Position numbers and translations under genes: made by a program. A DNA stretch of 64,000 nt, from positions 124,001 through 188,000 of the forward strand of contig JAECQR010000003.1 in assembly GCA_015999765.1 (NCBI GenBank), in the 5' to 3' direction. Origin of the DNA: Flavobacteriia bacterium. Lineage in GTDB: Bacteria; Bacteroidota; Bacteroidia; Flavobacteriales; Weeksellaceae. The notes beneath the pieces were generated by a model that searched no databases, was not told where the DNA came from, and worked only from the letters and a program-made list of their open reading frames with translations. Position 1 is the first letter of the stretch; each line of letters starts with the position of its first letter. This document shows, one piece after another, positions 10,654 through 21,049 of the stretch.

Positions 10654-11604
10654 ATGAAAAATTTATTTAAACTCTCAGCATTCATGTTTTTATTTGCTTT
10701 ACTGCTCACCTCCTGTGAAGAAACTAGAGACGATTTTGAAACACCAAAAAGTATTTATGAACTCGCTTCTTCTGATGCGGATCTATCTAATCTGAAAGCC
10801 GCGATCGATAAAGCAGGGTTAGCTGGCACATTAGGCGCTTCAGGAAGTTTTACCGTATTTGCACCATCAAATGCTGCATTTTCACAATTTCTGGCAGATA
10901 ATGGTTTTGCCAGTTTGAACGATGTTCCCACAGCAGCTTTAAAGGAAATTTTGCTTAATCACGTAATTGCTTCCAAAGTAATGGCAGCGCAGGTGACCAC
11001 GGGTTATGTTTCTACTTTAGCGAAAGGAAATGCCTCTTCTGCAAAGAATTTAAGCATGTACATTAACACCGCTTCAGGAGTGAGGATTAACGGAATTTCT
11101 ACTGTTACAAAAACCGACATCAGTGCAAGCAACGGTGTAATTCACAAAGTTGATAAAGTAATTGGCTTGCCAACTGTGGTAACTCACGCTTTAGCAAATC
11201 CTAATTTTTCTTCTCTTGTCACCGCACTATCCAGAAGCGACATGCCTAATTTTGCGGCTATATTAAGTGGAACCACCAACTCACCATTTACTGTTTTTGC
11301 TCCTACAAATGCAGCGTTTACTTCGCTGCTGACAGAGTTAAGCCTTCCTAATCTTGGTGCAGTACCTACATCAACTTTAGAGAATGTCCTAAAATATCAC
11401 GTTGTTGCTGGTGCAAATGTATTATCAACTGATATTACCAATAATATGAATGTCACTACATTCCAGGGTGGTACTTTCAAAATTACCACCACGGGCGGCG
11501 TAAAAATTACCGATGCAAATAACAGAATTTCGAATGTAATTGCTACAGATGTTCAGTGCAGCAACGGTGTTATTCATGCCATCGATAAAGTTCTTTTACC
11601 ATAG
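10654..11604 (+). CDS. Fasciclin (FAS1) domain lipoprotein, two FAS1 repeats
   Basis: MKNLFKLSAFMFLFALLLTSC lipobox; two copies of FTVFAPSNAAF/FTVFAPTNAAF and NGVIHKVDKV/NGVIHAIDKV. Start set to the second ATG. Confidence 0.92.
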   Translation: MKNLFKLSAFMFLFALLLTSCEETRDDFETPKSIYELASSDADLSNLKAAIDKAGLAGTLGASGSFTVFAPSNAAFSQFLADNGFASLNDVPTAALKEILLNHVIASKVMAAQVTTGYVSTLAKGNASSAKNLSMYINTASGVRINGISTVTKTDISASNGVIHKVDKVIGLPTVVTHALANPNFSSLVTALSRSDMPNFAAILSGTTNSPFTVFAPTNAAFTSLLTELSLPNLGAVPTSTLENVLKYHVVAGANVLSTDITNNMNVTTFQGGTFKITTTGGVKITDANNRISNVIATDVQCSNGVIHAIDKVLLP

Positions 11605-11633
11605 TAGTTTAGTTTTAAATGTTAATGTTTGAT

Positions 11634-11662
11634 AAGCGTCCCTTCCGCAGGGACGTTTATTT
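11634..11662 (+). terminator. Intrinsic terminator
   Basis: aagcgtccc-ttccgca-gggacgttt plus T-rich tail. Confidence 0.75.
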
Positions 11663-11688
11663 TGTAAATTGCGAAAATTTTAAAATCC

Positions 11689-14076
11689 ATGAAATTTAAA
11701 TTTATCATTCTATTCCTTCTTACGTCTTTATCGCTGTACAGCCAGGTGGGAAGCATCAATATTAATGTATTTGATGACTTTAGTAAAAAACCGGTTTCCG
11801 CAACGGTGAAATTTATGGGTGGAACGGAGCTGCAGTTTTCCGGAACCGGAAATATTCTGATTTCTAAAATCAGTTCCGGGACTTATACACTCGAAATAGT
11901 TTCGGAAGGTTACAGCGCAAGTTATCTGAATGAGATCAACGTAGTCCCAAACCAGAATCTTACTTTTTCAGTTGGATTAACCAAATCCGCAACAGAAATT
12001 CAGGAAGTTACCATAACCAGAAAAGCGTATAAAACCACCGCAGAAAGTCCACTTTCATTAAGGAATATCACCAGTGAAGAAGTTCAGAAGAATGCCGGTT
12101 CAAACCGTGATGTTTCCAAAGCGATTCTCAGTTTTCCGGGAGTTGGCAGTACGGCAACCTTCAGAAACGACCTTTTCATCCGCGGCGGAAGTTCTGCGGA
12201 AAATAAATTTTACATCGACGGAATCGAGGTTCCAGTCATTAATCACTTTCAAACTCAAGGTGCGAGTGGTGGGCCGCGTGGCATCATCACCGTAGACTTT
12301 ATTAAGGATGTCGATTTTTACAGCGGCGCTTTTCCTGCGAGAAGAAATGGTGTTTTATCATCGCTTTTTGAATTTAACCTTAAAGAAGCCCGAAAAGAAA
12401 AACTGGGGTACAAAGCGGTTGTTGGGTTAGATGATCTTCAGCTCATGGTTGACGGGCCACTTTCTAAAGACCAAACCTGGAGCGGATTGTTCAGCGTAAG
12501 AAAATCAAATCTTCAGCTGCTTTTTAAAGCGATTGGTTTGCCCTTTTTGCCAAGTTATTATGATGGAACTTTTAAAATTGCGAAAAAATTCCAGAGCGGT
12601 GATGAACTTTTTTTTCTGGGAATGGGTGCCAAAGACAGTTTTGAATTTAACGAAGAAGCCGAACCTACATTAACCAATTTGACATTAATTGACCGTCTTC
12701 CGGTTTCCCCGCAGTGGAATTATACGGTGGGTGCAGGCTACAGACACTTGGCTGAAAACGGAAACTGGCTTTTCACCTGGAGTAGAAATATGCTCGATAA
12801 CCGTGCACTGAAATATTACAGAAACGTAGAAACTCCTGAAAATTTGCTTTACGATTATAAATCTCAGGAAATTGAAAACAAAATGCGTGTTGACCGCAAT
12901 TTTACAGTTTCCGATTATCAGTTCAGTACGGGAGCAAACATCAACTTCGCAAAGTATTTCAATAATTCCACCATCAAAAATGTGACTCAGAACGCTGTTA
13001 ATTTTGATGCTTTTACCTCGGAAATTAATTTGATTCAATACGGATTATATCTTCAAACCGCTAAAAAATTCATTGATAACAGACTTCAGATTTCTGCGGG
13101 ATTCCGTTTGGATGCAAGTGATTATTCTTCCAATACAACCAATCCTTTAGAACAGTTTTCCCCGAGATTTTCTTTAAGTTATAAACTCGCAGATCAATTT
13201 ACGGTGAATTTCAATACCGGAATTTTTTACCAGCTGCCGGCTTACACTGCTTTAGGCTACGTTGAAAACCGAAATCTCAGCAATGAAAATACTTTAAAAT
13301 ACATCAGGAATTCTCATTTAGTAGGAGGAGTAGAGTATAATGGTAAGAATAATCTGCGTATGACTCTGGAGGGTTATTACAAAAAATACAGCAATTATCC
13401 GTTTTCACTGCGCAACCACATTTCACTTGCCAATATAGGTGCAGATTTTGGTGTAGTTGGCAGCGAACCGCTTGATTCACGCGGTTTTGGTGAAACTTAT
13501 GGTATTGAATTTCTCGCGCAGAAACGTACTGTGAATAATTTTTATGGAATTTTGGCCTACACTTTTGGATACTCTAAATTTTCCGATGCAGCTGGCAGAT
13601 TATTACCGTCAAGTTGGGATTCCCGACATATCCTTACGATGACTGCAGGAAAATATTTCAACAGAAACTGGAATATTGGTGCGAGATTCAGAATGCAGTC
13701 CGGTTTGCCGGAAACGCCTTACGATCTGCAGCGAAGTGCTTTGGTAAACATTTGGAACATCAATAATGGTCCGATTCAAAACTTTACTTTACTCAATTCT
13801 TCAAGAGGAAATCTTTCGCACCAGCTGGATTTGCGTGCCGAGAAAAAATGGATTTTTAAAAAATGGCAGTTTACCGCTTACATCGATGTTGTAAATGCGT
13901 ACGGATCTAAAAGCCCTAGCGGGTTGCCGGTGGTTAATCTGCAGCGTGATACCCAGAACAACGGCATTATCGCCAATCCCGGAGCTCCACAAAACGAACA
14001 GTATTATCTTTTGGAAACCGGTGAGGCAGACCGTTCTACACCGCTTCCTTATTTCGGATTTATTTTTGAATTTTAA
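11689..14076 (+). CDS. TonB-dependent receptor with N-terminal carboxypeptidase-like regulatory domain and plug
   Basis: Signal peptide, PEGA/CarbopepD-like N-domain, plug (DVSKAILSFPGVGS...DLFIRGGSSAENKFYIDGIEV), terminal F (FGFIFEF). Confidence 0.92.
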   Translation: MKFKFIILFLLTSLSLYSQVGSININVFDDFSKKPVSATVKFMGGTELQFSGTGNILISKISSGTYTLEIVSEGYSASYLNEINVVPNQNLTFSVGLTKSATEIQEVTITRKAYKTTAESPLSLRNITSEEVQKNAGSNRDVSKAILSFPGVGSTATFRNDLFIRGGSSAENKFYIDGIEVPVINHFQTQGASGGPRGIITVDFIKDVDFYSGAFPARRNGVLSSLFEFNLKEARKEKLGYKAVVGLDDLQLMVDGPLSKDQTWSGLFSVRKSNLQLLFKAIGLPFLPSYYDGTFKIAKKFQSGDELFFLGMGAKDSFEFNEEAEPTLTNLTLIDRLPVSPQWNYTVGAGYRHLAENGNWLFTWSRNMLDNRALKYYRNVETPENLLYDYKSQEIENKMRVDRNFTVSDYQFSTGANINFAKYFNNSTIKNVTQNAVNFDAFTSEINLIQYGLYLQTAKKFIDNRLQISAGFRLDASDYSSNTTNPLEQFSPRFSLSYKLADQFTVNFNTGIFYQLPAYTALGYVENRNLSNENTLKYIRNSHLVGGVEYNGKNNLRMTLEGYYKKYSNYPFSLRNHISLANIGADFGVVGSEPLDSRGFGETYGIEFLAQKRTVNNFYGILAYTFGYSKFSDAAGRLLPSSWDSRHILTMTAGKYFNRNWNIGARFRMQSGLPETPYDLQRSALVNIWNINNGPIQNFTLLNSSRGNLSHQLDLRAEKKWIFKKWQFTAYIDVVNAYGSKSPSGLPVVNLQRDTQNNGIIANPGAPQNEQYYLLETGEADRSTPLPYFGFIFEF

Positions 14077-14110
14077 AGATTATTCTTTAAAAGGCATTCA
14101 GCCGGAAAAA

Positions 14111-15652
14111 TTAATGAGAAGATGAGTTTTTAATATCTTCCATAATCCATTCCAGCTGAATGTCTTTTTTTTCTAAAACCTGCTGTGTTGTGGGTAAAAT
14201 TTCTTTGTGCGGAATTACCCCTTTTTTGGTATATGTAAAATCAATATCAGGCTGAACCAGCATTAAACCAATTGGAAGGTAAAGTTTGGAGTTCGGAAGT
14301 TTTTTCGTCGAATACCTCCCTGCCACCGTACCATCGTTTGCGCCACCGGTTTCTTCACCTACCAGAAATGCTCGTTTTTCATGCTTCAGTTTTGAAGGCA
14401 GAATAGAGGCGGCCGAAAAACTGCTGCCGTTGATGAGCACATAGATTTTACCCCGAAAGTTATTCTCTTTAGGTTTTTTGAGCCCAAAAATTCCGTTATT
14501 TCTTAAATAAAATCGGTCGCCATTTTTCTTGATGGATAATGCTGTGCCGGCGAGATAAAAAGGGTAGACCAGAACAGCTACAGGCTTCGTAAGCAGCGAA
14601 AATTCCGAAAAATAATTAGCCTGATACATCGCCGAAGGCGAGGTAATTTCAATATCCTTGATAAACTGAAATTTTTGCGGCACCAGATACGAATACAGAT
14701 TGTTGATTTCGCTCAGTGAACCTCCCAGGTTGTCGCGGATATCGAGAATCAGATATTGAGCGGGAGATTTTTTAAGAACGGCAAAACTCTCTTTGTAAAA
14801 TTTCTTGGAAAAAGTCCCGGAAAATGTTTTTATTTTCATGTAGGCAACCGTACTGTCTCGCGTGGGAAACTGAAGATCCCGGTTAAAATTTTTGGAAATA
14901 ATATTGTAGTCTTTCGTTTTTCCCTTCTCGCTTTTTGTGATTTTTTTGTTTGCATTTTCTACCTTTTTCTTTTCTGCTTTGGTGAATTTTTCACGCTTTA
15001 GATAAAGGGTTTTTACTTCGTTCTGATAATGTGTCTCTATTTTTACACTATCCAGAATCCCATATTCTGCGGTAAAGTAGGAGGGCCATCTTCGTGCGAG
15101 AATGTATTTCTGGAAGGTCTGGTTTTCGCCATCGCTGTTTATGAAAGGTCTGTACCTTCCGAGAAGATCTTTAGCAGGAATATCTTTAATTTTAAGAATT
15201 TCTGTTCCTACATTCATGTCTGGAATTTTGTCGGCATTGTCTTTTACAAAAATCCTGTCTCCATCAAGCATAAAGTTGTAGCGGCTCAATAATCCTTTCT
15301 GTTTTTCAAGATGTTTGATTTCTTTGCGTGTGAGCCTTTTATCCAGCGGAACCAGACGCAGGTGAGCTTCTTTGATCTGGGCGATAACCGGCGCCAGTTT
15401 TCTGTAGAAATCATTGGGTTTTAAAGGTTTATGGAGGCTGTTTTTTAAGCTGTCGAATTTATAGTCCAGTTCTTCTTCAGAGATGTACCAATAAAGTTTA
15501 GGGTGGAGTTTCTGTAGTTTTTCGTACGCAAAATCTACATCTTTCCGCAGTTTTTCGGGAGCGATGGCGATTTCATGCTTTTCATTATGTTTTTTTACAG
15601 AAACACATGAAGTAAGAATTAAAAGAAGAAGGAAAAGATATTGCGTTTTCAA
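14111..15652 (-). CDS. S41 family (tail-specific protease-like) peptidase
   Basis: Lipobox, ILDIRDNLGGSLSE, INGSSFSAAS, GEETGGANDG motifs. Confidence 0.88.
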   Translation of the reverse strand: MKTQYLFLLLLILTSCVSVKKHNEKHEIAIAPEKLRKDVDFAYEKLQKLHPKLYWYISEEELDYKFDSLKNSLHKPLKPNDFYRKLAPVIAQIKEAHLRLVPLDKRLTRKEIKHLEKQKGLLSRYNFMLDGDRIFVKDNADKIPDMNVGTEILKIKDIPAKDLLGRYRPFINSDGENQTFQKYILARRWPSYFTAEYGILDSVKIETHYQNEVKTLYLKREKFTKAEKKKVENANKKITKSEKGKTKDYNIISKNFNRDLQFPTRDSTVAYMKIKTFSGTFSKKFYKESFAVLKKSPAQYLILDIRDNLGGSLSEINNLYSYLVPQKFQFIKDIEITSPSAMYQANYFSEFSLLTKPVAVLVYPFYLAGTALSIKKNGDRFYLRNNGIFGLKKPKENNFRGKIYVLINGSSFSAASILPSKLKHEKRAFLVGEETGGANDGTVAGRYSTKKLPNSKLYLPIGLMLVQPDIDFTYTKKGVIPHKEILPTTQQVLEKKDIQLEWIMEDIKNSSSH

Positions 15653-15711
15653 ATTAAATAATTTTCATAAAAATATATCTTTTTCTTGAGAATCTGTCCA
15701 GTTCAAAAAAC

Positions 15712-15750
15712 AAAAAACTCTGCCAAAAAACAGAGTTTATATTTTTCTTA
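15712..15750. terminator. Intrinsic terminator between S41 peptidase and pncA
   Basis: aaactctg...cagagttt hairpin with A/T flanks. Confidence 0.7.
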
Positions 15751-15761
15751 ATTTATTCAGA

Positions 15762-16367
15762 TTATCCTAAAACCGTTACCGTATTTTGCAGCATTTCGAA
15801 AATTGCATCTCTTCCGTTTTCCGGTTTCACGTTTACAGCGCGGGTTCCATTGAAATGCAGACATGTTACATAGCCCAGCTGTGCAGCATCAAGACAGGTA
15901 AATTTCACGCAGTAATCCAAAGCTAAACCTACGATTTCAACTAATTTGATGTCATGGTATTGTAGAAAATCGTCTAAACCTGTTTTCACAAAATGATTGT
16001 TGTCCTGAAATCCGCTGTAACTGTCGACATCGGTATTTTTGCCTTTATGAATGACGTGTGTTACTTTTTCGCGGTTCAGATCCTTATGAAATTCTGCACC
16101 GAAAGTTCCCTGAACGCAGTGATCCGGCCACATAAACTGAGGAATCCCGTTGAGAATAATGGTTTCACCTACTTTTTTTCCGTTAGTGGAAGCGAAACTT
16201 TTGTGATCTGCGGGATGCCAATCCTGGGTGAGCACGATTTGATCGTACTGGTTCTCCTCCATTAAAAGGTTAATATAAGGAATTATTTCGTTGGCTCCGG
16301 GAACTGCTAATGCTCCGCCTTCACAGAAATCGTTCTGAACATCTACTATAATAAGGGCTTTCTTCAT
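15762..16367 (-). CDS. pncA: Nicotinamidase
   Basis: ALIIVDVQNDFCEGGALAVPGA, TQDWHPADHKSFAS, ALDYCVKFT catalytic Cys. Confidence 0.94.
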   Translation of the reverse strand: MKKALIIVDVQNDFCEGGALAVPGANEIIPYINLLMEENQYDQIVLTQDWHPADHKSFASTNGKKVGETIILNGIPQFMWPDHCVQGTFGAEFHKDLNREKVTHVIHKGKNTDVDSYSGFQDNNHFVKTGLDDFLQYHDIKLVEIVGLALDYCVKFTCLDAAQLGYVTCLHFNGTRAVNVKPENGRDAIFEMLQNTVTVLG

Positions 16368-16509
16368 ATCTTAAGCTTAAATTTTTAATATAATTTTGTG
16401 AAATACAGCAAATCAAACTTTGATTTTATGTTGTAAATTTACGAAACAGAAGCCGCAAAATTTCAGCCAAAAAAGATCATCAGACAAATCGGCAATTTTT
16501 TGAATAACA

Positions 16510-16623
16510 ATGGACAAAACAATACCAGTAAAATTTACTCAGCAACGCAGTAAGGCGAAACACTGTGATTTTGAGTTTAGGCTTCCAGTAATTAAGAAAA
16601 AAAACAGAAAAGGATGGGAGTGA
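16510..16623 (+). CDS. Candidate 37-aa small ORF overlapping the start of the DUF1569-like gene
   Basis: ATG...TGA frame encoding MDKTIPVKFTQQRSKAKHCDFEFRLPVIKKKNRKGWE, read directly. Confidence 0.3.
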   Translation: MDKTIPVKFTQQRSKAKHCDFEFRLPVIKKKNRKGWE

Positions 16624-17078
16624 GAAAATCGCTGAACCATCCGAGGGATTTACAGGAAATTAAGGCGCGTATTCACCGTCTTTCGGAAGAGTCTGAACCA
16701 AAATGGGGAAAAATGAATGTGGCTCAAATGTTACGTCACTGCGACAGGATTCTCGCGGTAGGATTTGGTAAAATTGTTTTACCTAAGATTAATATTATAA
16801 TAAAATCCATTGGGATTATAACAAAGATCGAGATGAGGACTTTCAACAATGGAATTCCGCCCAACATGCCCACCTTTAAACAAGTTAATATAAAAGAAAA
16901 TTGTAATTTTGAAAAGTCGCGCCAGGAATTACTTGAGTCGATTGACGAATTTACAGAGAGGTTAGAAAATAATAATCTGCTCGCTGAGCACGCGCTTTTC
17001 GGGAAGATGACTAAAGAAGATTGGGGATTTATGGAGTATAAACACCTTGATCATCACTTAAAACAGTTTGGAGTATGA
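16614..17078 (+). CDS. DUF1569-like (DinB-superfamily-like) protein
   Basis: SEPKWGKMNVAQMLRHCDRI and C-terminal GKMTKEDWGFMEYKHLDHHLKQFGV. Confidence 0.8.
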   Translation: MGVRKSLNHPRDLQEIKARIHRLSEESEPKWGKMNVAQMLRHCDRILAVGFGKIVLPKINIIIKSIGIITKIEMRTFNNGIPPNMPTFKQVNIKENCNFEKSRQELLESIDEFTERLENNNLLAEHALFGKMTKEDWGFMEYKHLDHHLKQFGV

Positions 17079-17449
17079 GCATATTTAATAAAATATTTGG
17101 CGGTTCTGCCGAAGAAAAACAATTGCCGGAATTCTGGAATCACATCAATTCCGAAGAAGATCTGGAGAAAGCAGTGGAGGAGTCGCATCAGAAGAAGGTT
17201 GCAATATTTAAGCATTCTACACGATGCTTTATCAGCAAAACAGTTTTGAAGAATTTTGAAAAAGAAGTTGCAGAATCCGACAAAGATGTTTCATTTTATT
17301 TCCTTGACCTTTTGGCACACCGTGATCTGTCGAATAAAATCGCGGAAGATCTGGGTGTTCAGCATCAGAGTCCGCAGCTGATTGTTCTGGAAAACGGAAA
17401 CGCGGTAAAAAATGCGTCGCACCAGAGTATTTCTTTATCTTTAACTTAG
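17075..17449 (+). CDS. ytxJ: Bacillithiol system redox-active protein YtxJ
   Basis: Monothiol FKHSTRCFIS motif and QHQSPQLIVLENGNAVKNASHQSIS; start overlaps previous stop (ATGA). Confidence 0.85.
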   Translation: MSIFNKIFGGSAEEKQLPEFWNHINSEEDLEKAVEESHQKKVAIFKHSTRCFISKTVLKNFEKEVAESDKDVSFYFLDLLAHRDLSNKIAEDLGVQHQSPQLIVLENGNAVKNASHQSISLSLT

Positions 17450-17462
17450 TTCCGGAGAAATT

Positions 17463-18056
17463 GTGATGGAAAATATAGAGAGCTATTTATCGGAAATTCT
17501 GGAGATTCCAAAAGAAGCCGTAACTGCCTGCAGTAATTTTTACTCCACTAAAAAGGTATTGAAAAATGAGTTTCTTCTTCGTGACGGCGAAATCTGCAAC
17601 GGAACTTATTTCGTGGAAAAAGGTTTGCTCAGGATGTATTCTATTGATAAAAACGGTAAAGAACATATCATTCAGTTTGCGCCGGAAAAATGGCTGATTT
17701 CTGACAGAAGTTCGCTTTATTTCAACGAGAAGTCGAAATATTATATTGAAGCCGTAGAAGAATCTGAAATTTTATTGCTTAATCCAGATTTTTTCACCAA
17801 TATTAATTTAGAATTTCCTAATACTGCTGAAAATAATGATCTTCTTCTTCAGAAACATATCCGAAATCTTCAGAACCGCGTAAACTCCCTATTAAGCGAT
17901 ACTGCAGAAGAACGATATATGAGTTTTATCAAAATGTACCCCGATATTCTGCTTCGTGTACCGCAATGGATGGTAGCTTCTTACCTTGGTATTACTCCGG
18001 AAAGTTTAAGCCGCGTGCGGAAAGAACTGGCAAGAAAAAATTTCCAGACTTCATAA
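17463..18056 (+). CDS. Crp/Fnr family transcriptional regulator
   Basis: cNMP-binding-like N-domain; C-terminal helix-turn-helix MVASYLGITPESLSRVRKEL. Confidence 0.9.
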   Translation: MMENIESYLSEILEIPKEAVTACSNFYSTKKVLKNEFLLRDGEICNGTYFVEKGLLRMYSIDKNGKEHIIQFAPEKWLISDRSSLYFNEKSKYYIEAVEESEILLLNPDFFTNINLEFPNTAENNDLLLQKHIRNLQNRVNSLLSDTAEERYMSFIKMYPDILLRVPQWMVASYLGITPESLSRVRKELARKNFQTS

Positions 18057-18086
18057 AAAAAGGAACTCAAACGAGTTCCTTTTCTA
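18057..18086. terminator. Bidirectional intrinsic terminator
   Basis: aaaaggaactc-aaac-gagttcctttt between convergent genes. Confidence 0.85.
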
Positions 18087-18099
18087 ATTGATATAAAAA

Positions 18100-18966
18100 T
18101 TATTTTCCCAAATAAGATTTCAAAATCTTGCTTCTGGTGTTGTGCTTCAATCTTTTAATGGCTTTTTCTTTAATCTGACGGACTCTTTCTCTCGTCAGGT
18201 CGAAAGTTTCGCCGATTTCTTCCAAAGTCATTGGGTGTTTACCGTTCAGTCCGAAATATAAACGAACCAAATCTGCTTCTCTTGGTGTTAATGTCTGCAA
18301 AGCTCTTTCAATTTCAATCTGAAGTGATTCCAGCATTAGATCTTTATCAGGGCTTGGAGATTCACCGGACCGCAAAACGTCGTACAAGTTAGAATCTTCA
18401 CCTTCTACAAGCGGGGCATCCATGGATAAATGACGACCGGAATTCTTCATTGATTCCTTGATGTCGTCTTCGCTCATGTCTAGCACTTCAGCCAGTTCTT
18501 CCGGAGAAGGAGGTCTTTCGTTTTCCTGCTCGAGGTGTGCGTAAGCTTTGTTGATTTTATTGATCGATCCAATCTTGTTCAGCGGTAATCTTACAATTCT
18601 CGACTGTTCTGCCAATGCCTGTAAAATCGACTGACGGATCCACCAAACTGCATAGGAGATAAACTTAAAACCTCTGGTTTCATCGTATCTTTTCGCAGCT
18701 TTCATCAAACCTAAGTTACCTTCGTTAATCAAATCCGGCAAAGAAAGTCCCTGATTTTGGTACTGTTTAGAAACCGAAACTACGAAACGGAGGTTTGCCT
18801 TAATAAGTTTTTCCAGGGCAACCCTGTCTCCCGCACGAATTTTCTGTGCCAAATCTACCTCTTCGTCGGCAGTAATCAAATCCACTTTACCAATTTCCTG
18901 TAGATACTTGTCAAGTGATGCAGTTTCTCTGTTGGTAACCTGCTTTGTAATTTTTAATTGTCTCAT
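18100..18966 (-). CDS. rpoD: Primary RNA polymerase sigma factor RpoD (short Bacteroidetes type)
   Basis: Regions 1.2-4.2: [53 protein letters not shown]. Start set to MRQLKITKQ. Confidence 0.95.
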   Translation of the reverse strand: MRQLKITKQVTNRETASLDKYLQEIGKVDLITADEEVDLAQKIRAGDRVALEKLIKANLRFVVSVSKQYQNQGLSLPDLINEGNLGLMKAAKRYDETRGFKFISYAVWWIRQSILQALAEQSRIVRLPLNKIGSINKINKAYAHLEQENERPPSPEELAEVLDMSEDDIKESMKNSGRHLSMDAPLVEGEDSNLYDVLRSGESPSPDKDLMLESLQIEIERALQTLTPREADLVRLYFGLNGKHPMTLEEIGETFDLTRERVRQIKEKAIKRLKHNTRSKILKSYLGK

Positions 18967-19081
18967 GTATAAAAACCCGTCCACTTTAGGACTGCATTAG
19001 ATTATACGATGCCAAAGCCCAAAAGGTTACAAATCGTGTAAAAAAGTATATTTTACACGAAAAAATTTATAAATATTGGTC

Positions 19082-19495
19082 TTACTTTCTTTTGTTTCGC
19101 ATTGCTTTGACCTTCGCAACAGAGTCATCATTCACCAGTCTTTCATATTCCTCACTTCCTGCGGGATAGATGGCAACTTTTCCTTCTTCATTATGGTGAA
19201 CTCCGAAGCCGTATCGTTTTGCTAGTGCTGAAGAGCGAAAACATGCCTGTCCTTTGGAAAAGAAATCTTGCCGGCCTTCTGCTCTTTCGTTTTCAGTAAT
19301 ATCGTTTTTTTGAGCATAGCATTCGAACATTATATCATCTGAAGTGAATTGGTAAGGATTTTCAGCAACCATTTCATACTGAATATTCGCAAGAGTGGGG
19401 TTTCTTTTTGTTGGTGGAATTTGGCCGCTGGAAACAGGGCAGTCTTCAGCGACTTCAATAAAGGTATTTTTATAATTCGTGGTATGGATTTTCAT
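19082..19495 (-). CDS. DUF6157-like family protein
   Basis: MKIHTTNYKNTFIEVAEDCPV...SKGQACFRSSALAKRYGFGVHHNEEGKVAIY resembles this family. Confidence 0.75.
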   Translation of the reverse strand: MKIHTTNYKNTFIEVAEDCPVSSGQIPPTKRNPTLANIQYEMVAENPYQFTSDDIMFECYAQKNDITENERAEGRQDFFSKGQACFRSSALAKRYGFGVHHNEEGKVAIYPAGSEEYERLVNDDSVAKVKAMRNKRK

Positions 19496-19527
19496 GTTTT
19501 GAAGTTTTTAAGGCCGATGTAAATGTA

Positions 19528-19566
19528 TAAAAAACTCATTCTGTAGAATTCAGAATGAGTTTGAAT
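19528..19566. terminator. Intrinsic terminator
   Basis: aaactcattctg...cagaatgagttt hairpin. Confidence 0.7.
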
Positions 19567-19585
19567 AAATTAATTTAAGGGTCAA

Positions 19586-21049
19586 TTATTTAATAATTAA
19601 TTTATTAGATTGTTTTTTACCCTGAGCATGATACTGCAGCATATAAACTCCAGTATTTGCTTTCAGTGAAATGTTATTTTTTCCTTTGACAGTGATTGCG
19701 GAATAAATGATTCTGCCATTCATATCAGAAATCACGATGTTTCCTGCATATTCAGCTTCGAATACAAAGTTTCCGTTGCTTGGGTTAGGGTAGATGCTGC
19801 TTCTTAAGAGATTTGCATCATTTGTAGACATCGGCTGCCCACAAAGATATGGAGTGTAATTTACAGTCCCTTTGGTTGAATCGTCTACACTGTGGAAAAT
19901 TACACTTTCAACCATTGTATCATCTGACAATTCATTTTCTCTCCAGCAGTTGTTGGTTGCGCTGAGAGGATGCGGTGTATTATTATAAAGTGCATAAATC
20001 TGACCTCCGTTTCCATTATTAAAGAAAACATTTTCACCGGTACTTCCCAAGTTTCCACCTCCAAAATCAGCCTGAGCGGTTCCAATTACCGTGATTCCCC
20101 AAAGGCTGCCACGGATCTGATTTTTTTCTACCTTAATAGCCATCACCTGGCTTCCGCTTCCCGATAATGATATTCCGCTTCCTCCGTTTGCCGGCACCGG
20201 CTCTGTATTATTGTCTGTTAAAACATTATTTGAAATGGATCCGGAGGAATTGTTTCCTGCAACGGTAATTCCGTAACGATTGTCTTTAATAATATTGCCT
20301 TCAATCTGAGGATGATTTTCAACTCCTAATAAAGTTGAGACAGAAACGCCTCCAACTTTTGTGAGTGCTCGGTCGCCAATGATGGTATTATTTAAGATTT
20401 TTGTAATGCCGGTACCACTTGGTCCCATATTGATCTGCGGTCGGTTAGAATTCCCTTTGGTATTACCGTAAAGATAGTTTCCGGTGAATTCTAATGCTAC
20501 AGATTGGTTTGCACCTGAAGCAACGGCGGGAAGATCATTCTCGATGAACTGGGAATTTCTAACAATTGGGTTTCCGGTAGAGAAATTAAGGGACGCTCCC
20601 GTAACAAGACCAGATTTAAAATATCTAACAATGGAATTTTCCATTAAAAAATTTCCGGTTAAAGCCTGTATACCGCCGCCATATTCAAATGTCGTGTTCT
20701 TTATGGTTACGGTCGCTGAAGATTCCAGACGTATTCCTTTAAAGATTACAGCAGGATCGGTTGCGGTAACCAAAATATTTCCTGCGTTTGTATCATAAGT
20801 TCCGGCAATGGTAAGCTGTTTTCCACCATCTATTTTTAGGGTGGTATCTTCATTCATCAGAAGGGTGTCGCCATTCGAGATAGTAATGTCTGCGGTCATT
20901 TGGTATGCAGTTCCGTTATTTACCAAAACAGCAGGAGCTGCCGCAGAAAGAGACGCAAGGTTATAGGTTATTCCCGTTCCCGGACTTATAAATTGCGAAA
21001 ATGCCATTGTTGAGGACAGGGATAAAAAAAGAAAAGAGAGTTTTTTCAT
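19586..21049 (-). CDS. Secreted right-handed beta-helix protein with T9SS type A sorting domain
   Basis: Signal peptide, NosD/pectate-lyase-like repeats, C-terminal YPNPSNGNFVFEAE...NTGVYMLQYHAQGKKQSNKLIIK. Confidence 0.88.
   Translation of the reverse strand: MKKLSFLFLSLSSTMAFSQFISPGTGITYNLASLSAAAPAVLVNNGTAYQMTADITISNGDTLLMNEDTTLKIDGGKQLTIAGTYDTNAGNILVTATDPAVIFKGIRLESSATVTIKNTTFEYGGGIQALTGNFLMENSIVRYFKSGLVTGASLNFSTGNPIVRNSQFIENDLPAVASGANQSVALEFTGNYLYGNTKGNSNRPQINMGPSGTGITKILNNTIIGDRALTKVGGVSVSTLLGVENHPQIEGNIIKDNRYGITVAGNNSSGSISNNVLTDNNTEPVPANGGSGISLSGSGSQVMAIKVEKNQIRGSLWGITVIGTAQADFGGGNLGSTGENVFFNNGNGGQIYALYNNTPHPLSATNNCWRENELSDDTMVESVIFHSVDDSTKGTVNYTPYLCGQPMSTNDANLLRSSIYPNPSNGNFVFEAEYAGNIVISDMNGRIIYSAITVKGKNNISLKANTGVYMLQYHAQGKKQSNKLIIK

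Noticed and set aside
11689-14076. TonB-dependent receptor as part of a SusCD polysaccharide utilisation locus
   Set aside because: No SusD-like gene or glycoside hydrolases adjacent.
18100-18966. Short sigma factor as an alternative sigma
   Set aside because: Lack of region 1.1 is normal for the Bacteroidetes primary sigma factor; motifs match RpoD.
19586-21049. Beta-helix protein as a phage tail spike or polysaccharide lyase
   Set aside because: C-terminal T9SS sorting domain and no phage context; enzymatic role cannot be assigned.
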